Source: Verrucomicrobiia bacterium
GTDB taxonomy: Bacteria; Verrucomicrobiota; Verrucomicrobiia; Limisphaerales; JADLHS01
Reading direction: 5' to 3'
Length of the DNA: 64,000 nucleotides
NCBI GenBank assembly: GCA_026125285.1
Contig: JAHCLO010000013.1
Coordinates: 62,001 to 126,000 of the forward strand
Under the pieces are notes generated by a model that was not told where the DNA came from, made no database searches, and saw only the letters and a program-made list of their open reading frames with translations. The translations under genes and the position numbers were made by a program. Below, in pieces: positions 1-8,303 of this stretch (positions are counted from its first letter, which is position 1; each line of letters opens with the position of its first letter).

Positions 1-63
1 TCTTGTTGACGCTCGCTGGCGGTGGCGCGGCAATTCACGATTCGGGCTGACCGACCGTAATAA

Positions 64-80
64 GCCGGTCACGAACCGGC
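64..80 (-). terminator. weak hairpin downstream of the TIR genes
   Basis: A 6-bp perfect inverted repeat (GCCGGT / ACCGGC, 5-base loop) lies about 60 bases past the stop of the last TIR gene. On the minus strand it is followed by TTATTA rather than a real T tract, so it is at best a weak terminator. Nothing else is recognisable in bases 1-141. Confidence 0.25.
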
Positions 81-141
81 GCGCCGATGAAGCGAGCGTG
101 AATGGTATGGGTCAGTGTTCTGCCGGCCGGATGGAAGCCGA

Positions 142-570
142 CTAAGCCTTGTACCGCAATCCCCAGGTCCTCAGCAGTTCGCGACAGACGCCCGCAAAAT
201 CCCCAGCCGCGTTCACCATCTGGAAGCTGGCCAAGGCCCAATGGAGTTTTTCGTAGTCGCACTTGCGACGAACCACCGGCACGATCCGGTTTTGAAAACG
301 CCGCTGAATGAGCGCGTAGGAGAGTTCCCGTTTCACCCACATGGACCTCACCGCTTGGGGCGTAAGAATGACGACGAACCAATCGCACCGGCGCAACGCC
401 AGCCCAATCTCCTCCTGCCATTGCTGCGCGCCCCGTAGATGCATCCGGCTATACCAAACGCTGATACCATGTCGCCGAAGCACCCGCGCCAGTCTATCGG
501 CAAAACGACGATCACCGGTGGCGTGGGAAAGGAACACTTCCCGGGGCTGGGGCCGAGGTTTGCGTTTCAA
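142..570 (-). CDS. TIR-domain protein (second of an overlapping pair)
   Basis: This is a stand-alone TIR domain of 142 residues. It opens with the first-strand motif VFLSHATGDRRFADRL (residues 12-27), has the ISVWY strand near 36-40, and carries W-V-K-R-E around residue 82, where bacterial TIR NADases place the catalytic glutamate. It has no signal peptide and no fused effector or sensor domain. The only usable start is TTG at 570, which overlaps the TGA of the preceding TIR gene by four bases, so translation is probably coupled. Bacterial TIR domains often hydrolyse NAD+ or make cyclic ADP-ribose signals in antiphage defence, or act as protein-interaction modules. NADase activity is an inference from the retained glutamate. 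No Thoeris-type partner is seen, but the window ends about 140 bases downstream. Confidence 0.8.
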   Translation of the reverse strand: MKRKPRPQPREVFLSHATGDRRFADRLARVLRRHGISVWYSRMHLRGAQQWQEEIGLALRRCDWFVVILTPQAVRSMWVKRELSYALIQRRFQNRIVPVVRRKCDYEKLHWALASFQMVNAAGDFAGVCRELLRTWGLRYKA

Positions 571-977
571 ACTTTGGCAGGGGTGAGTTCGAATCCGTGC
601 TCGACGTAGTCAGCGACCTGACGAGCAGCTTCTGCGATGCCTTTATTGAGCCTAACGATGGGAAACCGTTTCAATATCCAAGGAATGTCGGCTGTGGGTT
701 TTACCATCACCGGGATCAGCCTTCCTCGATACTGGCGCGCACCAAGCGCGAATTCGATTTCCTTACGGACCCAGTCAGACTTCATCGCCTGGGGGGAAAG
801 CAACACCACCAAGGCTTCGGATTCATTCAAGGCTTTACCAACTTCCAATGCCCAATTCTCACCGGGAAAGAGCGTGTCATCCGCAAACCAGACGATGTGT
901 CCCGCGTCTTCCAAGCGGGAAGCCAGTTCCCTTGCGACTTCCCGGTCGGATTCAGCGCTGCTTAGAAAGACTTTCAT
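567..977 (-). CDS. TIR-domain protein (first of an overlapping pair)
   Basis: This 136-residue protein is almost entirely one TIR domain: KVFLSSAESDREVARELASR at the N-terminus, HIVWFADD (27-34), and S-D-W-V-R-K-E with the likely catalytic Glu73. It has about the spacing of the downstream TIR protein but only moderate identity, so the two look like diverged paralogues rather than a recent duplication. It starts with ATG 42 bases after the stop of icd on the same strand, and the upstream sequence TTGACG-17-TAGCTT is only a weak promoter match, so readthrough from icd is possible. It is a cytosolic NAD+-cleaving enzyme or TIR-TIR interaction partner by family analogy; the pair may form hetero-oligomers. 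Confidence 0.82.
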   Translation of the reverse strand: MKVFLSSAESDREVARELASRLEDAGHIVWFADDTLFPGENWALEVGKALNESEALVVLLSPQAMKSDWVRKEIEFALGARQYRGRLIPVMVKPTADIPWILKRFPIVRLNKGIAEAARQVADYVEHGFELTPAKV

Positions 978-1019
978 GTGCCGAAAAGCTAATGCGATCC
1001 GATCAGAGCGTCAACGTGG

Positions 1020-2288
1020 TTACATGTGCGCGATGATGTTGTCGCCGAACTCCGAGCACTTGATCTGCGTGGCTCCGTCCATTTGCCGGGCGAAGTCGTA
1101 GGTAACCTTCTTCGATCCGATGGCGCCGTTGAGTCCTTGGAGAATCAAATCCGCAGCCTCGGTCCAGCCCAGGTAACGCAGCATCATTTCACCGGACAGC
1201 ACAACCGAACCGGGATTCACCATATCTTGGTTCGCGTATTTCGGCGCGGTGCCGTGCGTGGCCTCGAAGATCGCGTGGCCGGTGAGGTAATTGATGTTAC
1301 CGCCCGGCGCGATGCCGATGCCGCCGACCTGCGCGGCCAGCGCGTCGCTCAAGTAATCGCCATTCAGATTCAAGGTGGCGATCACGTCGAAATCCGTCGG
1401 GCGCGTGAGCACTTGCTGGAGCGTGATGTCGGCGATGGCGTCCTTGATGACGAGGCCCGCGCCGGGCTTGCCATCGGGAATCCGACACCACGGGCCGCCA
1501 TCCATTTCCACCGCGCCAAACTCGCGTTTGGCCAACTCGTAGCCCCAGTCGCGAAACGCTCCCTCGGTGAATTTCATGATGTTGCCCTTATGAACAATGG
1601 TCAGGCTCTTGCGGTGGTTGGCGATGGCGTATTCAAGCGCGGCGCGCACGAGCCGTTCCGTGCCGGGCTGGCTCACGGGCTTGATGCCGATGCCCACGCT
1701 GTCGAACGCCTCGGCGCCAAAGCGGATCTTCTTGAAGGCGGACGGCAGTTCCTGTTGCAGCAGGGCAAGAATCTTCTTCGCTTCCACCGATCCGGCCTGG
1801 TAATCAATGCCGGCGTAAATGTCCTCTGTGTTCTCGCGGAAGATGACCATGTTGACCTTCTCGGGATGCTTCACGGGCGACGGCACGCCGGTGAACCATT
1901 GCACGGGGCGCAGGCAGACGTAGAGATCGAGCATCTGCCGCAACGCCACGTTGAGCGAACGGATGCCACCGCCGACCGGCGTGGTGAGGGGTCCTTTAAT
2001 GCCAACGAGATATTCCTTGAACGCCTCGACCGTGTCGTCGGGCAACCAGTTGTCGAACTGGTTCTTCGACGCTTCGCCGGCGAACACTTCGAACCAAGCG
2101 ATCTTGCGTTTCCCGCCATAGGCTTTCTGAACGGCCGCATCGAAGACGCGCTCACTGGCGGTCCAGATGTCCGGCCCGGTGCCGTCACCGCGGATAAACG
2201 GAACCACCGGATTGTTCGGTACGGTTAGTTTGCCGGCTTGGATGGAGATTTTCCCGCCTGCGGGCGGCGTGACGTTTTGGTAGGCCAT
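1020..2288 (-). CDS. icd: isocitrate dehydrogenase [NADP]
   Basis: TCA-cycle enzyme oxidising isocitrate to 2-oxoglutarate and CO2 with NADP+. The 422-residue length and the start near [19 protein letters not shown] match the E. coli Icd type. The substrate-binding loop [13 protein letters not shown] (107-119) is intact and includes the serine (about 111) that is the AceK phosphorylation site in enterobacteria. The metal-binding region near [10 protein letters not shown] and the C-terminal [10 protein letters not shown] segment are present. ATG at 2288 is chosen because the family's N-terminus begins just there; a weak GGGA lies upstream. It is a single gene without TCA-cycle neighbours. No AceK is visible in the window. 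Confidence 0.95.
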   Translation of the reverse strand: MAYQNVTPPAGGKISIQAGKLTVPNNPVVPFIRGDGTGPDIWTASERVFDAAVQKAYGGKRKIAWFEVFAGEASKNQFDNWLPDDTVEAFKEYLVGIKGPLTTPVGGGIRSLNVALRQMLDLYVCLRPVQWFTGVPSPVKHPEKVNMVIFRENTEDIYAGIDYQAGSVEAKKILALLQQELPSAFKKIRFGAEAFDSVGIGIKPVSQPGTERLVRAALEYAIANHRKSLTIVHKGNIMKFTEGAFRDWGYELAKREFGAVEMDGGPWCRIPDGKPGAGLVIKDAIADITLQQVLTRPTDFDVIATLNLNGDYLSDALAAQVGGIGIAPGGNINYLTGHAIFEATHGTAPKYANQDMVNPGSVVLSGEMMLRYLGWTEAADLILQGLNGAIGSKKVTYDFARQMDGATQIKCSEFGDNIIAHM

Positions 2289-2500
2289 GGTTCAGTTCCC
2301 GGTTTGGAGTTGCGATTTCAAAACTTAAGTCGGGCAACAGAGTCAAGTTCACCGCGAGAGAAATCAAGGAAAGAAACCTTGAACGCGCACACGCTGGACC
2401 TTCATTGACCGTCAACTGATGCGGCCACGGCTGGTCGTCCGCAAACACATCGCGTCGAGTCCGGGCGCGGGGCAGTCGCAGTGAGCGTGTCCCAAGCAAA

Positions 2501-2522
2501 AGACCGGGCCGAAGCCCGGTCT
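2501..2522 (-). terminator. intrinsic terminator with UUCG loop
   Basis: On the minus strand a 9-bp perfect stem AGACCGGGC / GCCCGGTCT encloses the extra-stable tetraloop TTCG and is followed by TTTTGC. It sits 28 bases past the stop of the secreted-protein gene ending at 2550. An almost identical hairpin closes the neighbouring paralogue. Confidence 0.85.
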
Positions 2523-2549
2523 ATACTGCTGGGTTTGCCGGTTGACCGA

Positions 2550-4310
2550 TCAATCCAGGTGATTGACCAAGCGGAAGTACTGGGCACCGGAATCAATGGC
2601 ATTAGTGTAGGGGCCGGTGGTGATGCCGGTCACATCGGTGTAAGGCCCCAGCACGCTCGTCGCACTTTGGAGTTGGTAACTACCGGTCCAATCAAGAATC
2701 ACATTGTTGCCATCGCGCGTGATGGAGATGTCGCTCGGAACGGGTGAGACAGGCGTGAAACCTGGCGGCGGGATCAGGATCTTAAAGGAGATCGGTTCGT
2801 TCAAGTCCACTTGTGGATTTGCCACGGGCGTGGCGCCGGCGGTGACGAGGCGCAGCCAGCGGTTGAGTGCCGGGGTTGTGAATTGCCAGCGCACCCGCAA
2901 AGACTTGGTACCACTGAAGGCGGTGGCGCTGGTCACTTGCGCAACATTCGGCGCGCCCAGCAAGTTGCCCGAAGTGGTGCCGGAGAAACTGGGCGCCCGG
3001 AATCCGAAATCCACCGCACCCGCTTCGGCGGCTTCAAAGTCTTGAAACACTCCGTTGGTCCCATTTGCCAGATCGTCAATATAGATGTCAAACGGGCCAC
3101 TATCGCCTTCGCAGGCAAAGGCGATGCCGTCCATACCTCCGAAATCGCCGCTGACCATGCCCGGGCTGGCGGGAGTGCCAAACCACGTGGCCGCACCGTC
3201 GGTGTCACGCGAAAAGCTGACGGTCTGCCATTCGGTGCTCGGCTCCAAGATAACGCCTTGCTCCGGACACGAACCCGAGAGCAGCGTGAAGCTTCCCATG
3301 TGATGAATGACGGAACCAGAACCTGCGGCACCGACCGGGCCTGTCAGGGCGGTGTTCTCCCGCATAATCAACGCCACCCGCAAATTCACGTTGGCCCCCC
3401 CACCGACAATGGTACCGGAGGCTGGCACACAACCTTCCTGGCCCGCCACCGTCTGCGTCGCGGCCACCTGAGCATCTTTGAGCAGACCGGAAACGGCCAC
3501 CAGGTTGCTCCCCGCGGCAATGTCACTAGTCTTTTGCCCGACCTGTACCATGCCGGCACCCGAATCCTGATAAACCGTAATGGCGGTGGCGTCGGCATCC
3601 ACTCCCGTCACAACCACTTCATTGGAGTTGGTGGACAACGGCCCCGTAACACCTACAACTGCTGTCTGAAGGCACGGCTCCAGCAAGGTGAAACGCCAGC
3701 AGTCCACGAGCAACCGATTCTGCAGCGTCGCATTGACCAAGCCGCTCTGATAATTGAATCGGAGGTACGGTGTGGCACTGCCGACATCGTTGGTGAGGTA
3801 ACCGATAAATGTCCACTGGTTGGCGGGATTGCCAAACGAACGCTGGAAAGCGGTGGTTTCGGCTACCGACAACGTGGCGTTGGTGCAACTGACAGACATC
3901 ACCACATTCGTGCTGACATTGCCGGCGGTTGAACTGAAGTTGTGATGAATCTGGTAGATTCCTCCTGGTGTTCCGAGGGTCGGAACCACGGCGACACCCA
4001 GGTTGGTGTCGGTAACATCACTGCCGCCCAGCCAGGCGCGTGCGCCACCGGTACCTGGGCGTCCCGGCGCTGAAGCGATGGCACTGGTGTCGCCGAGGTT
4101 GAGCAAGGTGCTATCGAATGGGTCCACACCGAGGTCGTAGTACGTGCCATCAAAGTTTGGGCCGCTGCCCGAAGGTGAAGTCCGGGCGGTCACATACACG
4201 ACTTCCGCCAAAAGAGGTGCCGCGGCAAATGAGACTGACAATAGCAGTACCGCCAGCATGTTAATGGACCTGATTTGTACGAGGAATGGATTTGGATTCT
4301 TGGTTTTCAT
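2550..4310 (-). CDS. secreted protein, tandem paralogue A, with shared C-terminal tail
   Basis: No enzymatic family is recognised. The ATG at 4310 is preferred over the longer frame because it gives a clean signal peptide: basic MKTKNPNPFL, then hydrophobic MLAVLLLSVSFAAAPLLA. The roughly 586-residue mature protein is all-beta and Ser/Thr/Gly-rich. Its middle part (residues about 290-480: IVGGGANVNLRVALI, ALTGPVGA, FDIYIDDLANGTNGVFQDFE) aligns along its length with the adjacent upstream gene, so the two are tandem paralogues. That block ends in a strand-rich segment that could be a galactose-binding-like fold. The last 50 residues (YQLQSATSV...YFRLVNHLD) belong to the tail type seen in eight proteins here. 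Probable envelope or surface protein; function unknown. Confidence 0.75.
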   Translation of the reverse strand: MKTKNPNPFLVQIRSINMLAVLLLSVSFAAAPLLAEVVYVTARTSPSGSGPNFDGTYYDLGVDPFDSTLLNLGDTSAIASAPGRPGTGGARAWLGGSDVTDTNLGVAVVPTLGTPGGIYQIHHNFSSTAGNVSTNVVMSVSCTNATLSVAETTAFQRSFGNPANQWTFIGYLTNDVGSATPYLRFNYQSGLVNATLQNRLLVDCWRFTLLEPCLQTAVVGVTGPLSTNSNEVVVTGVDADATAITVYQDSGAGMVQVGQKTSDIAAGSNLVAVSGLLKDAQVAATQTVAGQEGCVPASGTIVGGGANVNLRVALIMRENTALTGPVGAAGSGSVIHHMGSFTLLSGSCPEQGVILEPSTEWQTVSFSRDTDGAATWFGTPASPGMVSGDFGGMDGIAFACEGDSGPFDIYIDDLANGTNGVFQDFEAAEAGAVDFGFRAPSFSGTTSGNLLGAPNVAQVTSATAFSGTKSLRVRWQFTTPALNRWLRLVTAGATPVANPQVDLNEPISFKILIPPPGFTPVSPVPSDISITRDGNNVILDWTGSYQLQSATSVLGPYTDVTGITTGPYTNAIDSGAQYFRLVNHLD

Positions 4311-4415
4311 AGTCAGTTCGACTCGGTTTGTATATTGCCCTAACCCGCAGAGCACTGTTGAACCTACTCGTAATGCTGTCAACTGAAAGCTTGAAAAGCT
4401 GGTTGGCAAAAGAAG

Positions 4416-4437
4416 AGACCGGGCCGAAGCCCGGTCT
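4416..4437 (-). terminator. intrinsic terminator with UUCG loop (second copy)
   Basis: The stem and loop are the same as at 2501-2522 (AGACCGGGC, TTCG, GCCCGGTCT). On the minus strand it is followed by CTTCTTTTGCC. It lies 31 bases beyond the stop of the gene ending at 4468, so it separates the two paralogous genes. Confidence 0.8.
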
Positions 4438-4467
4438 TGCGTCTCGCTTTGATCCAAGAGCGTCTCT

Positions 4468-6459
4468 TCAAGGAGTCCGCAGGCGGAAGTAGCGGGAGTT
4501 GCCAGCGGAAACCGGCGTAGGATAAGGACTCGTGGCGCCGTTGACATCGGTGTAGGTGCCGTTTACCAGCACGGACTCCTGGAGCACATAGTTGCCTTCC
4601 CAAGTCAGAATCACATTCGGGCTGGCCCATTCGATTTCGATGCGTCCCGGCGGCGGCGGCGCATCGCTAACCGTGATGACGGCAGGCGGACTGACGATGG
4701 TGCAATTCGCGTCCGACACTTGCACGGTGTACACTCCGGCGTTTTCCGGGGACACACTGGCGATGTTGTAAGTGCTGTTCATGGCGCTAGGAATGTCATT
4801 GCCGTCCAGCCGCCACTGATAATTGTAGGGCGGGGTGCCGTTGGCGGTCACGCTCAAGTTGAGTGGATTCCCCAAGTAAGCAGTTTGACTCACGGGTGCG
4901 CTGCTCAAGGTCAATCCGGCGGTGGTGGCGCCCACGGGCAGCACGAGCAACCGGATGGAGATGGGCTGGCTCAGGTCCACCACCGGGAAGGGGCGCACAC
5001 TGCCGTTGGCCGGAGCGCGTTGCCAGATGGTGGCCAGTGAATCGGATAACTGGAAGGAGTAGCGCAGACTCTTGGTGCCGGTGTCCGCATTGTCACTGGT
5101 CACCACCGACACGTTGGGTTGGGCAAGCGGCGGCCCGCCCAAGATGCCCGCGGAGCTGGGATTGCCAAAGATGACGGTGGGTTGGCCGTTGGTGTAGGAC
5201 TCGAACCCTTCGATGAGGGTGTCGCCGTTCACCAGATTATCAATGTAGATTTCAAACGGGCCGGTGTCGGTGGTGTCCTCCACGCAGAAAGCAATGCCGC
5301 CGAACGCGGCGTACGGGTTGCCGTCCGGCAAGCTCGGGGTGCCGCGGAAAGTGAGTTGCGGGTCGCCAAAGAACCCCGGATACACCGTCACCGTCTGCCA
5401 GCACTGCTCGGGATAAATCACAATTCCACCGGCGGGTGCGGTGGCAAATCCGCCGGTAAGTCCAAAGGCGGGAATCCAATACTCGTTGGCCGTTCCGGCA
5501 GAACTGGCGCCGATCGGTCCAGTGAGGGTCGGATCCTGATCCAGAATCAGCGATACGCGGAGATAGGGATTTGGGCCGCCACCCACAATTGGGCCAAAGG
5601 TCGTCGGGTTGGGAGCGCATCCTTCCTGACCCGCAATCGTCTGCGTAGCGACAATCTTCTCACCCTTAACCAGGGCGGTCGTTGTCACCCGATTCACCCC
5701 TTCGGTGACACCACTGCTCAACTGGCCGATCTGCACGCCGTCCGCATAGACAGTCACAGCCGTGGCGGCGGCATCCACGCCGGGAACGTCCACGTAAGCT
5801 TGTCCCGCAGCCACCGGGCCATAAACAGGCGGCAGCGCCGCCGTGTTGATGCAGGGATCACTGATCCCTTTGAATCGTAAAGGGGCAGTATAAACCCGCC
5901 GACTGAAACTCGGCGCACCCTGCGGAGTAACACCATCCATCAGCGTGTCGGAGTAAGTGAAAGTAAGTTCCGGCTCCACCACCCCAACGTCGTTGGTGAC
6001 GTAGCAGACGAAATTCCAGGTGCTCTGGGGACCGCCAAAGCCCAAAGTCTTGTTTGTCGAAAGCGTCCCGCCCACACAGGCGATATCCACGGCAATGTCG
6101 TTGGGAATGGAGCTGGAGACTGGTAAAGTGACCGAGACTTCGTACACCCCTCCGGCGTTGGCGAGGGTCGGACTCACGATCCAAATGGGAACGCCGCCCG
6201 CGCCGAAGCGCGTGCCGTAGGCCGGCACCGGGTCTTGCGCCACGCCGCTGTTGCCACTGGAGTCGGTAAACGTGCCGCTGACTTCCAAATAGGGTGGGTA
6301 GTTGTTCAGCACGCCACCGCTGAGGCGGGATAGCACCAGCACCGTGTCCGCCACGGCGGTTGCCATCGTGAGAACACTCGCCAGCAGAGCCAATGTCAGG
6401 ACTTTGACTGCTGCTGTGGTTGGGGGGTAGTTGGAGAGACTTCGTTTATTCAGTTTCAT
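4468..6459 (-). CDS. secreted protein with Ig-like domain, tandem paralogue B
   Basis: ATG at 6459 (MKLNKRSLSNYPP) is chosen; a TTG 27 bases upstream is possible but unnecessary. The signal peptide runs through VKVLTLALLASVLTMATAVA. The central region matches paralogue A (IVGGGPNPYLRVSLIL, TLTGPIGA, FEIYIDNLVNGD). Unlike A, it carries an extra Ig-like module near residues 500-600 (PYNYQWRLDGNDIP, then ENAGVYTVQVSDANC). The C-terminus YVLQESVLV...SRYFRLRTP is the shared tail. Its role is unknown; the Ig module and lack of catalytic motifs suggest adhesion or structure. It has its own terminator, and about 280 bases without recognisable genes separate it from the tRNA gene. Confidence 0.77.
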   Translation of the reverse strand: MKLNKRSLSNYPPTTAAVKVLTLALLASVLTMATAVADTVLVLSRLSGGVLNNYPPYLEVSGTFTDSSGNSGVAQDPVPAYGTRFGAGGVPIWIVSPTLANAGGVYEVSVTLPVSSSIPNDIAVDIACVGGTLSTNKTLGFGGPQSTWNFVCYVTNDVGVVEPELTFTYSDTLMDGVTPQGAPSFSRRVYTAPLRFKGISDPCINTAALPPVYGPVAAGQAYVDVPGVDAAATAVTVYADGVQIGQLSSGVTEGVNRVTTTALVKGEKIVATQTIAGQEGCAPNPTTFGPIVGGGPNPYLRVSLILDQDPTLTGPIGASSAGTANEYWIPAFGLTGGFATAPAGGIVIYPEQCWQTVTVYPGFFGDPQLTFRGTPSLPDGNPYAAFGGIAFCVEDTTDTGPFEIYIDNLVNGDTLIEGFESYTNGQPTVIFGNPSSAGILGGPPLAQPNVSVVTSDNADTGTKSLRYSFQLSDSLATIWQRAPANGSVRPFPVVDLSQPISIRLLVLPVGATTAGLTLSSAPVSQTAYLGNPLNLSVTANGTPPYNYQWRLDGNDIPSAMNSTYNIASVSPENAGVYTVQVSDANCTIVSPPAVITVSDAPPPPGRIEIEWASPNVILTWEGNYVLQESVLVNGTYTDVNGATSPYPTPVSAGNSRYFRLRTP

Positions 6460-6738
6460 GCCGAGAGATGTTAAAGGTTTCAGCAATTTCCTAGTCCTTT
6501 CTGCCCCTCTGCCCCGAAGCTGTCAAACCTTTTCACTCTGGGTTTCGAGTCGTTCGCTGGTGTTGCATGATGTATCCTTGAGTCCCCGGCAATTCACCAA
6601 GAGCAGCGCTGACAATTGTGAAAGCTCGGCAGCCCCTCTGATGGACATTGGCGGTGATTGATTCGTATCGTGCTTCCCGCTCCGCAGTGGCAGGTGCTCT
6701 GCGACAAGTCAGAGGAACTGGGAGCAGCAGGCGCAGGT

Positions 6739-6813
6739 TGGCGACCCTACCGGGACTCGAACCCGGGCCGCTGCCGTGAAAGGGCAGTGTCCTAACCGCT
6801 AGACGATAGGGTC
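6739..6813 (-). tRNA. tRNA-Glu (anticodon TTC)
   Basis: The full cloverleaf is readable on the minus strand: acceptor GACCCTA paired with TAGGGTC, D-arm GTCT...GGAC, anticodon stem CTGCC/GGCAG with loop CTTTCAC (anticodon TTC), T-arm CCGGG-TTCGAGT-CCCGG, discriminator G, and an encoded CCA at 6739-6741. The length is 75 nt with CCA. The anticodon loop and short variable loop fit tRNA-Glu. Confidence 0.96.
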
Positions 6814-6827
6814 GTCCAAGGCCGCGA

Positions 6828-6855
6828 AATATAAGGATGCGCACCACATTGTCAC
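6828..6855 (-). promoter_or_regulatory. sigma70-type promoter for tRNA-Glu
   Basis: On the minus strand GTGACA (5/6 to consensus) is followed after 16 bases by TATATT (5/6). The predicted start of transcription falls a few bases before the tRNA 5' end at 6813. Confidence 0.55.
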
Positions 6856-6912
6856 GCTAAATTCACGTTTGCGTTGCATGGTCGTTTCCCCTAGGGTGCC
6901 CGGACATTTGGC

Positions 6913-7785
6913 ATGAAGATTTTTCTCGATGGAAGGTATTACGACGAGCGCACCGCAAAGATATCCGTGTTTGATCACGGATTGCTTTACGGTGACGGGG
7001 TTTTTGAAGGGATTCGCGCTTACAACGGTCGCGTGTTCAAACTCAAGGAGCATATTGACCGGCTGTTTTACTCCGCCAAAGCCATCCTGCTGACAATTCC
7101 GATGTCTCACGCGGAGATCATGCGCGCGGTAGTGGAAACCTGCCGCCGCAACCAAGTCCGCGACGGTTACATCCGCCTGCTGGTCACGCGCGGCGTCGGC
7201 ACGCTGGGATTGAATCCCAACCGGTGCAAGCGAGGCTCGGTAATCATCATTGCCGGAAAGATTCAGCTTTACCCGCCGGAGTTATACAAACGCGGGATGG
7301 AAATCGTCACGGTGCCCACGACGCGCAATTTGCACAGCGCGGTCAATCCGGCGATCAAGTCGCTGAATTACCTGAACAACATTCTGGCGAAGATTGAGGC
7401 CAATAACGCGGGTTGCGAGGAGGCCATCATGCTTAACGCCGAAGGTTACGTGGCGGAGTGTACCGGCGACAATGTCTTCATTGTGAAGGATGGCGAATTG
7501 ATGACGCCCCCGCTGTCTGCGGGAGCACTCTACGGGATCACGCGTCGCGTGGTGATGGATTTGGCGCAGGCGGCGGGCCACCGGGTGTCCGAACCGAACC
7601 TCACACGCTACGACCTGTTCAATGCGGACGAATGTTTTGTGACCGGCACGGGGGCAGAGATCGTGCCGATCGTGAAGATTGACGGGCGGGTCATCGGTCG
7701 CGGCAAGCCCGGCAAAATCACCCGCAAACTCGTCGCCCGCTACCATGCCTTGACGAAGGCGTCAGGCGAGCCGATATACGCATAG
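6913..7785 (+). CDS. ilvE: branched-chain amino acid aminotransferase (PLP fold type IV)
   Basis: A class-IV aminotransferase of 290 residues, the usual length for IlvE-like enzymes. Visible hallmarks are FDHGLLYGDGVFEGIRAYNG (20-39), the region RLLVTRGVGTLG, and the PLP lysine in NPAIKSLNYLNN (Lys149). The phosphate/carboxylate region NAEGYVAECTGDNVF (175-189) and the GTGAEIVPI segment near the end are also present. It transfers amino groups between Val/Leu/Ile and 2-oxoglutarate; a D-amino-acid or 4-amino-4-deoxychorismate lyase role cannot be fully excluded from motifs. It is separated by only 5 bases from mcsA and so probably leads the mcsA-mcsB-clpC transcript. Start at ATG 6913; no clear Shine-Dalgarno. 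Confidence 0.88.
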   Translation: MKIFLDGRYYDERTAKISVFDHGLLYGDGVFEGIRAYNGRVFKLKEHIDRLFYSAKAILLTIPMSHAEIMRAVVETCRRNQVRDGYIRLLVTRGVGTLGLNPNRCKRGSVIIIAGKIQLYPPELYKRGMEIVTVPTTRNLHSAVNPAIKSLNYLNNILAKIEANNAGCEEAIMLNAEGYVAECTGDNVFIVKDGELMTPPLSAGALYGITRRVVMDLAQAAGHRVSEPNLTRYDLFNADECFVTGTGAEIVPIVKIDGRVIGRGKPGKITRKLVARYHALTKASGEPIYA

Positions 7786-7790
7786 GACTT

Positions 7791-8303
7791 ATGGTGTGCT
7801 GCATTTGCAAGGCGAAGCCGGCCACGGTGCATTTGACTCAGATCCAGGGGGACAAAGTGCAGAAGGTGGACCTCTGTGAGGAGTGCGCCAAGGACAAGGG
7901 CGTGAACGATTCCACTTTTGCCATTGCCGACATGCTGCTCGGGTTGGGCGCCTCCCAGGAAATTGAACAAGCGGCCGGCGGCCCCGACGTCAAATGCCCG
8001 AAGTGTGGTTTCTCACAATCGGATTTCAAGAAATCCGGCCGGCTGGGTTGCGCCGAGTGTTACACGACTTTTGCCGAGGGACTGGAAGGACTGCTCAAGT
8101 CCATGCACAAGGGCATTCGCCATGCCGGCAAAGTGCCGGAAGGATTGCGCCAGACGCGCGATCTTGTGGATCGCCTGGGCTTGCTGCAAAAGAAACTGGC
8201 CAAGGCGATTGCAACCGAGAACTTTGAAGAAGCGGCGTTGCTGCGCGATGAGATCAAACAGATATCCAGTCGCCCGGCCAACCCCGTGACGACGTCACCG
8301 TGA
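7791..8303 (+). CDS. mcsA: McsA, zinc-finger activator of arginine kinase McsB
   Basis: A 170-residue protein with four Cys-x2-Cys-type clusters (CCICKAKP at the start, LCEEC, KCPKCG, LGCAEC), as expected for the two zinc-binding modules of McsA. A C-terminal UVR motif (LQKKLAKAIATENFEEAALL, about 125-145) is the kind that also binds Clp ATPases and UvrB/UvrC. In Bacillus, McsA activates the kinase McsB and helps regulate CtsR. The TGA overlaps the ATG of mcsB (TGATG), indicating translational coupling. No ctsR gene is in the window. Confidence 0.93.
   Translation: MVCCICKAKPATVHLTQIQGDKVQKVDLCEECAKDKGVNDSTFAIADMLLGLGASQEIEQAAGGPDVKCPKCGFSQSDFKKSGRLGCAECYTTFAEGLEGLLKSMHKGIRHAGKVPEGLRQTRDLVDRLGLLQKKLAKAIATENFEEAALLRDEIKQISSRPANPVTTSP

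Noticed and set aside
1026-2228. 400-codon frame antisense to icd
   Set aside because: Mirror of the conserved icd codons; no protein family features.
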